From NCBI RefSeq assembly GCF_015476235.1, contig NZ_CP064338.1:2232001-2296000 (forward strand): 64,000 nt of DNA. The letters are read 5' to 3'. The translations under genes were made by a program, and so were the position numbers. How positions within the stretch are numbered: the stretch's first letter is position 1; each line of letters begins with the position of its first letter. Positions 26,816 through 36,101 of this stretch are shown here, in pieces. The stretch comes from Caldimonas thermodepolymerans (lineage in GTDB: Bacteria; Pseudomonadota; Gammaproteobacteria; Burkholderiales; Burkholderiaceae_C). Below the pieces are notes generated by a model that saw only the letters and a list, made by a program, of their open reading frames with translations, was not told the DNA's origin and searched no databases.

Positions 26816-27535
26816 ATGATGAAGCTGAACGAACTCAAGGTGGCCTGCTCCAGCTGCAACCTGCGCGAGCTGTGCCTGCCGGTGGGACTGTCCCGGCCGG
26901 AACTGGAAAAGCTCGACACGCTGGTGGCCAACCGGCGCTCGGTCAAGCGCGGCGAGGCGCTGTTCCATGCGGGCGACCCGTTCCAGTCGCTGTACGCGGT
27001 GCGCACGGGCTTCTTCAAGACCTGCGTCTCGTCCGAGGACGGCCGCGACCAGGTCACCGGCTTCCAGATGGCCGGGGAGCTGCTGGGGCTGGACGCGATC
27101 AGCCAGGACCGCCACACCTGCGACGCGGTCGCACTGGAGGACTCGCAGGTCTGCGTGATCCCCTACCACCAGCTGGAAACCCTGTCGCGCGAGTTCAACG
27201 ACCTGCAGCGGCAGTTCCACAAGATCATGAGCCGCGAGATCGTGCGCGACCACGGCGTGATGCTGCTGCTGGGCAGCATGCGTGCGGAAGAGCGCCTCGC
27301 GGCCTTCCTGCTCAACCTGACGCAGCGCCTGCAGGCGCGCGGCTTCTCGCCCTCCGCGCTGGTGCTGCGCATGACGCGCGAGGAGATCGGCAGCTACCTC
27401 GGGCTCAAGCTCGAGACCGTCAGCCGCACCTTCTCCAAGTTCCAGGACGAAGGCCTGCTCGAGGTGAAGCAGCGCCACATCCGCATCATCGACCAGGACG
27501 GCCTGCGCCGCCTGGTCAACGGCGGCACCTGCTGA
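26816..27535 (+). CDS. fnr: FNR-type oxygen-sensing transcription regulator
   Basis: Crp/Fnr family regulator of 239 residues. The oxygen-labile 4Fe-4S cluster ligands are visible: Cys11, Cys14 and Cys20 (CSSCNLRELC, the C-x2-C-x5-C spacing of E. coli Fnr) and Cys113 (SQVCVIPY). Cyclic-nucleotide-like domain 25-150, dimerisation helix, then helix-turn-helix EEIGSYLGLKLETVSRTF with the Glu and Ser-Arg that read TTGAT. The start at 26816 is supported by the family N-terminus and the promoter position. It is expected to control hemN and the cco genes in this window. Confidence 0.96.
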   Translation: MMKLNELKVACSSCNLRELCLPVGLSRPELEKLDTLVANRRSVKRGEALFHAGDPFQSLYAVRTGFFKTCVSSEDGRDQVTGFQMAGELLGLDAISQDRHTCDAVALEDSQVCVIPYHQLETLSREFNDLQRQFHKIMSREIVRDHGVMLLLGSMRAEERLAAFLLNLTQRLQARGFSPSALVLRMTREEIGSYLGLKLETVSRTFSKFQDEGLLEVKQRHIRIIDQDGLRRLVNGGTC

Positions 27536-27539
27536 AGCG

Positions 27540-27568
27540 CCCGGGCAGGCCCGGCGCCCTGCCCCGGG
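27540..27568. terminator. GC-rich hairpin between fnr and the cco block end
   Basis: CCCGGGCAGG and CCCTGCCCCGGG can pair with one bulge around a loop near CCCGGCG. No T run on either strand, so it is at best a weak or Rho-assisted terminator for the converging transcripts. Confidence 0.45.
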
Positions 27569-27595
27569 GTCCGCGCGCCCCCGCCCCCGGCATGC

Positions 27596-27886
27596 TCAGC
27601 GCGCCGGAGAGCGCGGGCAGACGTCCGGGCGACCGTCCACCGGCAGCGGGCAGCGATTGATCTCGAACGGCGACATCGACAGCATCGTCGTCAGCGCACT
27701 GGAGCCCATCGTCACGGCCCAGAACACGAAGAAGCTGAGCGTGTAGACGGCCGACCGGGACAGCTCCAGCGGCGCACCGCCGAAGGTGTGCAAGTCCTCC
27801 GGGTCGACCATCGCGAAGACCAGCATCTCCAGCACCCCGGCCGCCAGGAAGGCGGGCCAGGCGATCCACATCCAGCGCTGTTTCAT
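27596..27886 (-). CDS. Small two-helix membrane protein at the end of the cco block
   Basis: 96-residue protein with two hydrophobic helices (WIAWPAFLAAGVLEMLVFAM and YTLSFFVFWAVTMGSSALT). The loop between them contains VDPEDLHTFGG, and the C-terminal tail has two cysteines (RCPLPVDGRPDVCP). I do not recognise a named family. Similar short genes follow ccoG/ccoH in related bacteria, which suggests an accessory role in cbb3 oxidase assembly or in membrane copper handling. It starts 11 bases after ccoH and is the last gene of the leftward block. Confidence 0.68.
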   Translation of the reverse strand: MKQRWMWIAWPAFLAAGVLEMLVFAMVDPEDLHTFGGAPLELSRSAVYTLSFFVFWAVTMGSSALTTMLSMSPFEINRCPLPVDGRPDVCPRSPAR

Positions 27887-27897
27887 CGTCGTCTCCT

Positions 27898-28212
27898 CTA
27901 CGGCTTGCCGCCCGCGGCCCCGTCATCCGGGGCCGGCGTGGCGGCGTGGTTGCGTGCCTGCAGCGCAGGTCGCAGCGCCGCCGCCTCGGCGGCCTCGCGT
28001 TGCTGCGCCAGCGTCTTGTTGATCTCGATGCCACGCCGGTAGTAGTCGTCGGCCACCACCGGGTCGGGCCGCGCCACCGCGATCATCACGGTGGCCACGC
28101 CGGCCACGACCACGGCGGCCGGGCCGCCGACCACCAGCCACATCATCGGCTCCCGCCACCAGGCCCGGGAGCGGGGTTCGACAGCGGGGGCGGAAGCGAT
28201 GGTGGTGTTCAT
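27898..28212 (-). CDS. ccoH: FixH/CcoH-family cbb3 oxidase assembly protein
   Basis: 104-residue membrane protein: one transmembrane helix (MMWLVVGGPAAVVVAGVATV) followed by the family signature VADDYYRRGIEINKTLAQQ. It is shorter than rhizobial FixH because the periplasmic domain is reduced, as in many betaproteobacteria. It lies 22 bases downstream of ccoG. Confidence 0.84.
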   Translation of the reverse strand: MNTTIASAPAVEPRSRAWWREPMMWLVVGGPAAVVVAGVATVMIAVARPDPVVADDYYRRGIEINKTLAQQREAAEAAALRPALQARNHAATPAPDDGAAGGKP

Positions 28213-28234
28213 GGAAGGACTCCGGAAGGTGCCG

Positions 28235-29698
28235 TCAGCGCGGCACCAGGAAAGTGGATTTCTCGGTCACGGTGCGCGCCGGCTCGTCGTCGCTCGCCAG
28301 CCGCTCGATGTGGAACCAGATCGTGCTGGAGCGCCCCTGCAGCTCGTAGCCGGCCTCGGGCGGCAGCTGCACGCGCACGGCCAGCCAGCGGGCTTCGGCC
28401 GGGCCGACCTCGACCTGCGGATCGGATGCCACGGCCAGGCCGGGCAGCCCGTCGACCGACACGCGATAGCGTTGCACCGCTTCCGTGCCGTTCATGACCT
28501 GCAGGCGGTAGACGTTCTCGATGTAGCCGTCCTCGACGATGCGCGCCAGCGCACCGCGGTCGCGGATGACGTCCACCTTGAACGGGCTGCGCAGCGCGAT
28601 GCTCACGACGAAGGCGATGCTGATGGCCAGCAGGATGGCGCCGTAGATCAGCACCCGGGGCCGCAGCACGCGACGGAACATCTGCGCGCGGCTCCAGCGG
28701 TTGGCCATGCCGTTCTGCGTGGAATAGCGGATCAGCCCCCGGGCATAGCCCATCTTGTCCATCACCCCGTTGCAGACATCGATACACGCGGCACAGCCAA
28801 TGCACTCGTACTGTAGCCCGTTGCGGATGTCGATCCCGGTAGGACAAACCTGTACGCACAGCGTGCAGTCGATGCAGTCGCCCAGGCCCAGCTGCTTCGG
28901 GTCGGCCTTGCGCGAGCGCGAACCGCGCGGCTCGCCGCGCTGCTCGTCGTAGGTGATGATCATCGTGTCCTTGTCGAACATCGCGCTCTGGAAGCGCGCG
29001 TAGGGACACATGTACTTGCACACCTGCTCGCGCATGTAGCCGGCGTTGCCGTAGGTCGCGAAGCCGTAGAACAGCACCCAGAACCATTCCCAGGGGCCGA
29101 AGCCGAACGACAGCGCCGAAGCGGCCAGCGTCTTGATGGGCGTGAAGTAGCCGACGAAGGTGAAGCCGGTCCACAGGCCGATGGCGATCCAGACCGCCTG
29201 CTTGGCGGTCTTGCGCCAGATCTTCTCGAAGGTCCAGGGGGCCTTGTCCAGCCGCATGCGGGCGACGCGGTCGCCCTCGATCTTCTGCTCCACCCACATG
29301 AAGATCTCGGTGTAGACCGTCTGCGGGCAGGCATAGCCGCACCACAGGCGGCCGGCGACCGCGGTGAAGAAGAACAACCCGAGGGCCGAGATCACCAGCA
29401 GCGTGGTGAGGTAGATGAAGTCCTGCGGATACAGGACCAGGCCGAAGATGTAGAACCTGCGCGCGGCCAGGTCGAACAGCACCGCCTGGCGCCCGTTCCA
29501 TTCCAGCCACGGCAGGCCGTAGAAGACCAGCTGGGTGAACCACACCAGCGCCCAACGCCATCCCATGAACCAGCCGCTGACGGCGCGCGGGTAGATCTTC
29601 TTCTGCTTCTGGTACAGGGAGACGACCTGCACCGCGGCGTCGCCGTCTTCGGCATCGGCGGACTGGATCGGGATGATCTTGCGGGGAACTTCGCTCAC
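28235..29698 (-). CDS. ccoG: Cytochrome cbb3 oxidase accessory ferredoxin CcoG
   Basis: 487-residue membrane protein with five or so N-terminal helices, two cysteine-rich 4Fe-4S regions (GDCIDCTLCVQVCPTGID and CIGCAACIDVCN) and a periplasmic immunoglobulin-like C-terminal domain. An additional CGYACPQT motif lies in the membrane part. CcoG is reported to reduce Cu(II) for the oxidase copper-delivery route. It follows ccoP by 23 bases on the same strand. Confidence 0.95.
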   Translation of the reverse strand: MSEVPRKIIPIQSADAEDGDAAVQVVSLYQKQKKIYPRAVSGWFMGWRWALVWFTQLVFYGLPWLEWNGRQAVLFDLAARRFYIFGLVLYPQDFIYLTTLLVISALGLFFFTAVAGRLWCGYACPQTVYTEIFMWVEQKIEGDRVARMRLDKAPWTFEKIWRKTAKQAVWIAIGLWTGFTFVGYFTPIKTLAASALSFGFGPWEWFWVLFYGFATYGNAGYMREQVCKYMCPYARFQSAMFDKDTMIITYDEQRGEPRGSRSRKADPKQLGLGDCIDCTLCVQVCPTGIDIRNGLQYECIGCAACIDVCNGVMDKMGYARGLIRYSTQNGMANRWSRAQMFRRVLRPRVLIYGAILLAISIAFVVSIALRSPFKVDVIRDRGALARIVEDGYIENVYRLQVMNGTEAVQRYRVSVDGLPGLAVASDPQVEVGPAEARWLAVRVQLPPEAGYELQGRSSTIWFHIERLASDDEPARTVTEKSTFLVPR

Positions 29699-29721
29699 GA
29701 AACGACTTTCTCAGTGCAGCA

Positions 29722-30657
29722 TCACCGTGCTGCGTCAGCCTGCGCGGACTCCATGCCACGCGCGCGGTTGGACAGACCCCAGACGTAGGCGGCCAGCACG
29801 CGGATCTGCGGAGCGGTCAGCTTGTCGCCGTGGGCCGGCATCTGGTTGTCGCGGCCGTTGGTGATGGCGGAGATGATCGCCTGCTCACCCCAGCCGTGCA
29901 GCCAGACCTTGTCGGTCAGGTTGGGCGCGCCCAGGGCCTGGTTGCCCTTGCCGTCCGCACCGTGGCAGGCGGCGCACACGCCGAACTTGGCCTTGCCGAG
30001 CTGCGCGGCGATGCTGTCGTGCGGGCTGCCCGACAGGCTCAGCACGTAGTGGGCGACGTTGCGCACGTCCTCGCTCGTGCCGACGGCCGCGGCCATCGGC
30101 GGCATCACGCCGTGCCGGCCGTTGGTGATGGTCTCGATGATGGCCTCGTGCGAGCCGCCATAGAGCCAGTCGTTGTCGGTCAGGTTCGGGAAACCCTTGC
30201 TGCCGCGCGCATCAGAACCATGGCACTGGGCACAGTTGTTGACGAACAGGCGCTCGCCGATGCCCATGGCCTGCGCGTTGGCTGCCAGCTGCTCGACGTC
30301 CATCGCCTCGAACTGGGCATAGATCGGTTCGATCTGCGCACGCGCCTTCTCGACCTCGGCCTCGTACTGGCTGATCTGGCTCCAGCCCAGCTTGCCCTGG
30401 TAGCTGCCCAGGCCCGGGTAGAAGGCCAGGTACACGCCGGCAAAGACGATGGTCAGCACGAACAGGCCCATCCACCAGCGCGGCAGCGGGTTGTTCAGCT
30501 CGCGCAGGTCCTCGTCCCAGACGTGGCCGGTGGTGTTGTCGTCGGCCAGCACCTTGCGCTTGCTCGCCAGCAGGAGCAGGACCAGACAGCCGACGATGCC
30601 GCCGATGGTCGCCACGGCGATGAAGATCGACCATCCGTTGTGGAAGAAGTCACTCAT
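29722..30657 (-). CDS. ccoP: cbb3 cytochrome c oxidase subunit III (diheme)
   Basis: 311-residue membrane-anchored diheme cytochrome c that takes electrons from soluble cytochromes and passes them to CcoO. An N-terminal helix and a second at about 55-75 precede two heme sites, CAQCHGSDARG and CAACHGADGKG, with downstream methionines (VMPPMA and QMPAHG regions) as axial ligands. Ends RARGMESAQADAAR. Confidence 0.96.
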   Translation of the reverse strand: MSDFFHNGWSIFIAVATIGGIVGCLVLLLLASKRKVLADDNTTGHVWDEDLRELNNPLPRWWMGLFVLTIVFAGVYLAFYPGLGSYQGKLGWSQISQYEAEVEKARAQIEPIYAQFEAMDVEQLAANAQAMGIGERLFVNNCAQCHGSDARGSKGFPNLTDNDWLYGGSHEAIIETITNGRHGVMPPMAAAVGTSEDVRNVAHYVLSLSGSPHDSIAAQLGKAKFGVCAACHGADGKGNQALGAPNLTDKVWLHGWGEQAIISAITNGRDNQMPAHGDKLTAPQIRVLAAYVWGLSNRARGMESAQADAAR

Positions 30658-30678
30658 ACGTACTCCTGAGTCCGATCC

Positions 30679-30822
30679 TCACTCGGACAGGAAGGGAACC
30701 TGTGCCGCCTCGTCGAAGCGGCCGCGGTTGCTGCGACGGTAGGCCCACCAGCAGATGCCGAGGAACAGCGCCAGGGACACCACCGTGACGATGGAACGCA
30801 GGTCGTTGATGTCGATGTTCAT
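30679..30822 (-). CDS. ccoQ: cbb3 oxidase small subunit IV
   Basis: A 47-residue protein too short for most gene finders. It begins MNIDINDLRSIVTVVSLALF, has a single membrane helix continuing into GICWWAYRRSN, and ends in a short polar tail (FDEAAQVPFLSE). Ribosome site GAGGAC precedes the ATG. Position between ccoO and ccoP and the helix-plus-Arg layout identify CcoQ, which stabilises CcoP binding to the core complex. Confidence 0.92.
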   Translation of the reverse strand: MNIDINDLRSIVTVVSLALFLGICWWAYRRSNRGRFDEAAQVPFLSE

Positions 30823-30832
30823 GACGGTGTCC

Positions 30833-31459
30833 TCACTTCAGCGCGGTGCCGAGCACCTGCAGGTAGGCGACCACGGCATCCAGCTCGGTCTTGCCCTTGA
30901 CCGCCTCGGCGGCGCCTTCGATCTCCTCGTCGGTGTAGGGCACGCCGACCTTGCGCAGCGCCTTCATCTTGGGCGCCAGCTCCTCGGGCTTGAGCGGCGC
31001 GGTGGCCAGCCAGGGGTACGCAGGCATGTTCGATTCGGGCACCACGTCACGCGGGTTGATCAGGTGCACGCGGTGCCATTCGTCGCTGTAGCGGCCACCG
31101 ACACGGTGCAGGTCCGGGCCGGTGCGCTTGGAGCCCCACTGGAACGGGTGGTCGTACACGAACTCGCCGGCCACCGAGTAGTGCCCGTAGCGCAGCGTCT
31201 CGGCGCGGAACGGACGCACCATCTGCGAGTGGCAGTTGTAGCAACCCTCGCGGATGTAGACGTCACGCCCGGCCAGCTGCAGCGGCGTGTAGGGCTTGAG
31301 CCCCGCCACCGCCTCGGTGGTCGACTTCTGGAAGAACAGCGGCACGATCTCGACCAGACCGCCGACCGACACCACCAGGATGATCAGCAGGATCATCAGG
31401 AAGTTGTTGGTCTCGATCTTCTCGTGCGAGAAGGTATCGGGGGTGTGTTGGGTAGCCAT
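30833..31459 (-). CDS. ccoO: cbb3 cytochrome c oxidase subunit II (monoheme)
   Basis: 208-residue membrane-anchored cytochrome c. Start at 31459 ([16 protein letters not shown]). One N-terminal helix ([20 protein letters not shown]), heme motif [13 protein letters not shown] and an axial methionine in [10 protein letters not shown]. Open frame extends nine codons upstream without a ribosome site. It lies 28 bases after ccoN. Confidence 0.96.
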   Translation of the reverse strand: MATQHTPDTFSHEKIETNNFLMILLIILVVSVGGLVEIVPLFFQKSTTEAVAGLKPYTPLQLAGRDVYIREGCYNCHSQMVRPFRAETLRYGHYSVAGEFVYDHPFQWGSKRTGPDLHRVGGRYSDEWHRVHLINPRDVVPESNMPAYPWLATAPLKPEELAPKMKALRKVGVPYTDEEIEGAAEAVKGKTELDAVVAYLQVLGTALK

Positions 31460-31487
31460 TTCTTGTCCTTGAATCGAAGACCACACC

Positions 31488-32936
31488 TCAGGCCTGGGCC
31501 GGCACGGCCGGCACCACGGGGCGGTTGCCCAGCCCCTGGCGCACCGTCATCACGGTGTTCCAGGCCATGATCCCCATGCCGCCCAGGTAGAGCACGCCAC
31601 CCAGCAGACGGATCACGTAGAACGGATAGGTGGCCTTGACGCTCTCGACGAAGCTGTAGACCAGCGTGCCGTCGGGGTTGACCGCGCGCCACATCAGGCC
31701 CTGCATCACGCCGGCAATCCACATCGCGGCGATGTAGAGCACGATGCCGATGGTTGCCACCCAGAAGTGCAGCTCGATCGCGCGCACGCTGTACATCTTC
31801 TTCTGGCCGAACAGGCGCGGGATCAGGTAGTACAGCGAACCCATCGAGATCAGGCCCACCCAGCCCAGCGCGCCCGAGTGCACGTGGCCGACGGTCCAGT
31901 CGGTGTAGTGCGACAGCGCGTTGACCGTCTTGATCGACATCATCGGCCCCTCGAAGGTCGACATGCCGTAGAAGGACAGCGAGACGATCAGGAACTTCAG
32001 GATCGGGTCGTCACGCAGCTTGTGCCAGGCACCCGAGAGGGTCATGATGCCGTTGATCATGCCGCCCCAGCTCGGCGCCAGCAGGATCAGCGAGAACAGC
32101 ATCCCCACCGACTGCGCCCAGTCGGGCAGCGCGGTGTAGTGCAGGTGGTGGGGGCCAGCCCACATGTAGGTGAAGATCAGCGCCCAGAAGTGCACGATCG
32201 ACAGCCGGTAGCTGTAGACCGGGCGCTCGGCCTGCTTCGGGATGAAGTAGTACATCATCCCGAGGAAGCCCGCGGTCAGGAAGAAGCCCACCGCGTTGTG
32301 GCCGTACCACCACTGCACCATCGCGTCCTGCACGCCGGCGTAGGCCGAGTAGCTCTTCAGGAAGCTGACCGGGATCGCCGCGCTGTTGACCAGGTGCAGC
32401 AGTGCCACGGCGATGATGAACGCGCCGTAGAACCAGTTGGCCACGTAGATGTGCTTGACCTTGCGGATGCCCACGGTGCCGAAGAACACGATGGCGTAGG
32501 CGACCCACACCAGCGTGATCAGCACGTCGATCGGCCACTCGAGCTCGGCGTACTCCTTGCCGCTGGTGTAGCCCAGCGGCAGCGTGACGGCCGCCGCGAC
32601 GATCACCGCCTGCCAGCCCCAGAACGTGAACGAGGCCAGCTTGGGCAGGAACAGCGCCGTCTGGCAGGTGCGCTGGACCACGTAGTAGCTGGTGGCGAAC
32701 AGCGCACAGCCGCCGAAGGCGAAGATCACGGCATTGGTGTGCAGCGGTCGAAGTCGGCCGTAGCTCAACCAGGGGATGCCGAAGTTGAGTTCGGGCCAGG
32801 CAAGCTGCGCGGCGATCCACACGCCGACCAGCATGCCGACCACGCCCCAGACCACGGCCATGATGGCGAACTGACGAACGACCTTGTCGTTGTAGTTCAC
32901 CGCTGGCAGCGCGGCAGTTGTCGAAGTGGCACTCAT
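31488..32936 (-). CDS. ccoN: cbb3 cytochrome c oxidase catalytic subunit I
   Basis: 482-residue heme-copper oxidase subunit of the C family, with about twelve helices. It binds heme b, heme b3 and CuB and reduces O2 with high affinity. Histidines are seen in [39 protein letters not shown] and [18 protein letters not shown]. Start at 32936 ([10 protein letters not shown]). It is the first structural gene, with its own FNR-type promoter inside the upstream ccoS gene. Confidence 0.97.
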   Translation of the reverse strand: MSATSTTAALPAVNYNDKVVRQFAIMAVVWGVVGMLVGVWIAAQLAWPELNFGIPWLSYGRLRPLHTNAVIFAFGGCALFATSYYVVQRTCQTALFLPKLASFTFWGWQAVIVAAAVTLPLGYTSGKEYAELEWPIDVLITLVWVAYAIVFFGTVGIRKVKHIYVANWFYGAFIIAVALLHLVNSAAIPVSFLKSYSAYAGVQDAMVQWWYGHNAVGFFLTAGFLGMMYYFIPKQAERPVYSYRLSIVHFWALIFTYMWAGPHHLHYTALPDWAQSVGMLFSLILLAPSWGGMINGIMTLSGAWHKLRDDPILKFLIVSLSFYGMSTFEGPMMSIKTVNALSHYTDWTVGHVHSGALGWVGLISMGSLYYLIPRLFGQKKMYSVRAIELHFWVATIGIVLYIAAMWIAGVMQGLMWRAVNPDGTLVYSFVESVKATYPFYVIRLLGGVLYLGGMGIMAWNTVMTVRQGLGNRPVVPAVPAQA

Positions 32937-32964
32937 GGAACCTCTCACTTTATGAATGGCTGAA

Positions 32965-33165
32965 TCATTGTTGGCGAGCGGTCTCCGGGGCGCCTTGATC
33001 GCCATCAACCGTTGCGCGAACAGGCGGTGCGTCGTCCCAGAGAATGCGCTCGCCTTCGCGTTCGACGTTGTCGAACTGCCCGCTCTTGAGGGCCCATGCG
33101 AACAGGCCCAGGATGCACAGGACCAGCACCACCGACAGCGGCACCAGCAGGAACAGGATGTCCAT
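32965..33165 (-). CDS. ccoS: cbb3 oxidase maturation protein CcoS
   Basis: 66-residue single-helix protein: [20 protein letters not shown], then [21 protein letters not shown], the CcoS signature. It is needed for cofactor insertion into CcoN. It lies 12 bases after ccoI and 28 before ccoN. The order ccoI-ccoS-ccoN differs from the common ccoNOQP-GHIS arrangement but is usual in betaproteobacteria. The distal third of the gene overlaps a perfect FNR box. Confidence 0.92.
   Translation of the reverse strand: MDILFLLVPLSVVLVLCILGLFAWALKSGQFDNVEREGERILWDDAPPVRATVDGDQGAPETARQQ
32967..33008 (-). promoter_or_regulatory. Perfect FNR box and -10 element for ccoN
   Basis: TTGAT-CGCC-ATCAA (32995-33008) matches all ten FNR consensus bases. 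On the minus strand AACAAT (32972 to 32967) is placed exactly at -12 to -7 for a box centred at -41.5, predicting a start near 32960 and a 24-base leader for ccoN. The whole promoter lies within the ccoS reading frame or at its stop. Confidence 0.85.
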
Positions 33166-33177
33166 CGTCGAGGCCTT

Positions 33178-35514
33178 TCAGCGTGTGGCCGGTGCGGTGT
33201 TCGCCACCGGCACCGGGAGCGATGCGGCCGGCTCGAGGCCGCGCGTCAGGCGCCAGGCATTGAGCACGACCAGCAGCGAACTTGCGGCCATGCCGAGGCC
33301 GGCCAGCCACGGCGGCATGTAGCCCAGCACCGCGAGCGGGATGCTCACCGCGTTGTAGGTCGCGGCCCAGGCGAGGTTCTGCGCGATCACGCGCAGCGTG
33401 CGCACCGCGAGCCGCCGTGCCGCGACGACGTCGCCCAGCCGCCCGGACAGCAGCGTGAAGTCGGCCTGGGCGCGTGCGAGCGCCGCACCCTGCCCCATCG
33501 CCAGCGAGACGTCGGCACGCGCCAGCACCGGCCCGTCGTTGATGCCGTCGCCGACCATCGCGACGCGCCGGCCCGCCGCCTGGGCCTCCTGCACCACCTG
33601 CAGCTTGCCCTCGGGCGTCGCGCCGGCGCGCACCTGCTCGATGCCGAGCGCTTCGGCGATGCGCCGGGCCGCGGGCAGCCGGTCGCCGGTCAGCAACAGC
33701 ACCTCGACCTCGTCCTCCCGCAGGGCGGCCACCGCGCGGCGCGCGTCCGGACGCAGGCTCTCCTCGAACATGAAGCGCGCGACCACCTCGCCGTCGACCG
33801 ACAGCCACGCGGTCGTGCCCGACATCGGCGAGACCAGCGCGAGCGGCGCCGCGTAGCCGGGCCGCCCGAGCCTCCAGCAGCGTCCCTGCGCGTCCAGCCC
33901 TTGCAGGCCCTGCCCCGGCAGTTCCTCGACCGACTGCAGTGGCGCAGCTGTCGCCTGCGCGGTCTCGCGCCGCAGCGCCTGCGACACCGGGTGCAGCGAC
34001 GCACGGGCCAGCGCCGCGACCATCGCGGCGACCTGTTCCCGGGTCCAGGGCGGCGACACGTCCTGCTGGACCAGCGTCAGGCGGTCCTCGGTCAGCGTGC
34101 CGGTCTTGTCGAACACGAACAGGTCCGCGCGCGCCAGCGCCTCCAGGGCCTGCAGCCGCTGCACCAGGATGCCGCGGCGCGCCAGCGCACCGGCGGCAGA
34201 CAGCAGCGCCGACGGCGTGGCCAGCGACAGCGCGCACGGACAGGTGACGATCAGCACCGCGACCGCGACCCACACCGCGCGCTGCGGCTCGATGGTCGCC
34301 CACACCGCCGCGGCACCGACCGCAGCCAGCAACACGACCCACAGGAACGGTCCCGCGATGCGGTCGGCCAGCCGCGCGAGCGCGGGGCGGTCGGCGCTGG
34401 CGCGCTCCATCAGCGCGACGATCTGCGCATAGCGGGTGTCCTGCCCGGTGCGCTGCACCAGCATCACCACCGGGGAGCTCAGGTTGTAGCTGCCCGCCAC
34501 CAGCGGGTCGCCGGCCACGCGCAGCTGCGGGCGCGATTCGCCGGTCAGCAGCGCCTCGTCGACCTGGGCGCGCCCCTCGAGCAGGCGCCCGTCGGCGGGG
34601 AAGGCCTGGCCGGGGTGCACGCGCACGCGGTCACCCGCGCGCAGCTGGCGCACCGGCACCGTGCTCGTGCGGCCGTCGGCCTCGAGGCGCTCCACGGTCT
34701 CGGGCAGGCGGTGCATCAGCGCCTCCAGGGCACCGGCCGTGGCGTTGCGCGCGCGCAGTTCGAGGTAGCGCCCGCACAGCAGGAAGAAGACGAACATCGT
34801 CAGCGAGTCGAAGTAGACCTCGCTGCCGAAGATGCCGCCCGGGTCGAAGGTGGCCCCCGTGCTGGCGATGAACGTGACGACGATGCCGAGCGCGACGGGG
34901 ACGTCCATGCCGATGCGGCCGGCGCGCAGGTCGCGCCAGGCGCCCTGCAGGAACGGGCCCGCCGAGAACAGCACGACGGGGATGCTCAGCAGCCAGCTGG
35001 CCCACTGCAGCAGCTGCCAGATGTCGTCGGTCATGTCGCCGGGTGCCGCGTAGTACGTCGGCACCGCGTACATCATCACCTGCATCATGCAGAAGCCGGC
35101 GACGAACAGCCGCCACAGTGCACGGCGGCTTTCCTCGTGGCGCGCGGTCTCGGCCTGCAGCGCGAGCACCGGCGTGGCGCGGTAGCCGGCACGCTCGACC
35201 GCGGCCATCATCTCGGACGGGCGCACCCGCCCTTCTTCCCATTGCACGCGGGCGCGCCGCGTGCCGGGGTTGACGTCGGCCTCGCGCACCCCCGGCAGGG
35301 CCTTGAGCGCTTCCTCGATCGCCACCGAGCAGGCGGCGCAGTACATGCCCTCGATCGAAAAGCCGGAGACGCCGACGCGCGGCCCGTCCGTGCCGGGCAG
35401 CCAGCGCGTGAAGCGGTCGCGCTCCTCCGGCTCGTCCCAGACGGTGGGGTCCGGCACCTGCGGGGGGCCGTCGGTCTTGGGCGACAATGGGGCGCTGGGA
35501 TGCGGTGATGCCAT
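33178..35514 (-). CDS. ccoI: Copper-exporting P1B-type ATPase for cbb3 oxidase (CcoI)
   Basis: 778-residue heavy-metal P-type ATPase that moves Cu(I) toward the periplasm for the CuB site of the oxidase. N-terminal metal-binding domain with [14 protein letters not shown], eight-helix membrane part with the ion motif [10 protein letters not shown], phosphorylation site [12 protein letters not shown], and hinge [20 protein letters not shown]. The length and synteny with ccoS point to CcoI/FixI rather than a general CopA. An FNR-like site lies 80-93 bases upstream. Confidence 0.93.
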   Translation of the reverse strand: MASPHPSAPLSPKTDGPPQVPDPTVWDEPEERDRFTRWLPGTDGPRVGVSGFSIEGMYCAACSVAIEEALKALPGVREADVNPGTRRARVQWEEGRVRPSEMMAAVERAGYRATPVLALQAETARHEESRRALWRLFVAGFCMMQVMMYAVPTYYAAPGDMTDDIWQLLQWASWLLSIPVVLFSAGPFLQGAWRDLRAGRIGMDVPVALGIVVTFIASTGATFDPGGIFGSEVYFDSLTMFVFFLLCGRYLELRARNATAGALEALMHRLPETVERLEADGRTSTVPVRQLRAGDRVRVHPGQAFPADGRLLEGRAQVDEALLTGESRPQLRVAGDPLVAGSYNLSSPVVMLVQRTGQDTRYAQIVALMERASADRPALARLADRIAGPFLWVVLLAAVGAAAVWATIEPQRAVWVAVAVLIVTCPCALSLATPSALLSAAGALARRGILVQRLQALEALARADLFVFDKTGTLTEDRLTLVQQDVSPPWTREQVAAMVAALARASLHPVSQALRRETAQATAAPLQSVEELPGQGLQGLDAQGRCWRLGRPGYAAPLALVSPMSGTTAWLSVDGEVVARFMFEESLRPDARRAVAALREDEVEVLLLTGDRLPAARRIAEALGIEQVRAGATPEGKLQVVQEAQAAGRRVAMVGDGINDGPVLARADVSLAMGQGAALARAQADFTLLSGRLGDVVAARRLAVRTLRVIAQNLAWAATYNAVSIPLAVLGYMPPWLAGLGMAASSLLVVLNAWRLTRGLEPAASLPVPVANTAPATR

Positions 35515-35565
35515 GCGGAGACTCAGGGGCGACGCCGATGTCGTGCACAGGCATCGGGCCCCGTC

Positions 35566-35607
35566 ACTCTAGGCCGGCCCCTCCGCTTTCGACATGACGT
35601 ATATCAA
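35566..35607 (-). promoter_or_regulatory. FNR-like box and -10 element for ccoI
   Basis: ATGAC-GTAT-ATCAA (35594-35607) matches the FNR consensus in 8 of 10 bases. TAGAGT on the minus strand (35571 to 35566) occupies the -12 to -7 place for a box centred at -41.5, with predicted start near 35559 and a leader of about 45 bases. The box touches the 5' end of the divergent DUF192 gene. Confidence 0.68.
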
Positions 35608-35611
35608 GCCG

Positions 35612-36091
35612 ATGACACACGCCTATCGACCTTTCGCACGCCGCACGGCCGTCGCGTGGCTGGCCGGCCTGGTGCTCAGCCTGGCGCTGCCCGCAGGCGC
35701 GCAGGACCGCGCCCAGCGGCTGCCCGCGGTGGAACTGCGCGCGGGCTTCCACCTGATCCGCGCGGAGGTGGCGCGCACCCCGGAACAGCGCGCCATCGGC
35801 CTGATGCATCGCAAGGAGCTGGGGGCCAACGACGGCATGCTGTTCGTGTTCGAACAGCCCGCCACGCAGTGCTTCTGGATGAAGAACACGCTGATCCCGC
35901 TGTCGATCGCCTTCCTGGACGACCAGGGCCGCGTGGTCAACATCGCCGACATGCAGCCGCAGTCGCTGGATTCGCACTGCTCGGCACGCCCGGTGCGCTT
36001 TGCGCTCGAGATGAACCAGGGCTGGTTCGCGCGCCGCGGCATCGAGCCGGGCTTCAAGCTGGACGGCCCGCCCTTCGCGCCGGCGCGCTGA
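35612..36091 (+). CDS. Exported DUF192 family protein
   Basis: 159 residues from ATG 35612. A signal peptide is visible (VAWLAGLVLSLALPAGA-Q) and then a complete DUF192 domain: VELRAGFHLIRAEVARTPEQ, GLMHRKELGANDGMLFVFE, CFWMKNTLIPLSIAFLD and MQPQSLDSHCSARPVRFALE. Function of the family is not established. An upstream ATG (35594) is possible but lies inside the FNR-like box of ccoI. Divergent from ccoI, convergent with the kinase gene. Confidence 0.85.
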   Translation: MTHAYRPFARRTAVAWLAGLVLSLALPAGAQDRAQRLPAVELRAGFHLIRAEVARTPEQRAIGLMHRKELGANDGMLFVFEQPATQCFWMKNTLIPLSIAFLDDQGRVVNIADMQPQSLDSHCSARPVRFALEMNQGWFARRGIEPGFKLDGPPFAPAR

Positions 36092-36101
36092 AGCCGGCGG
36101 C

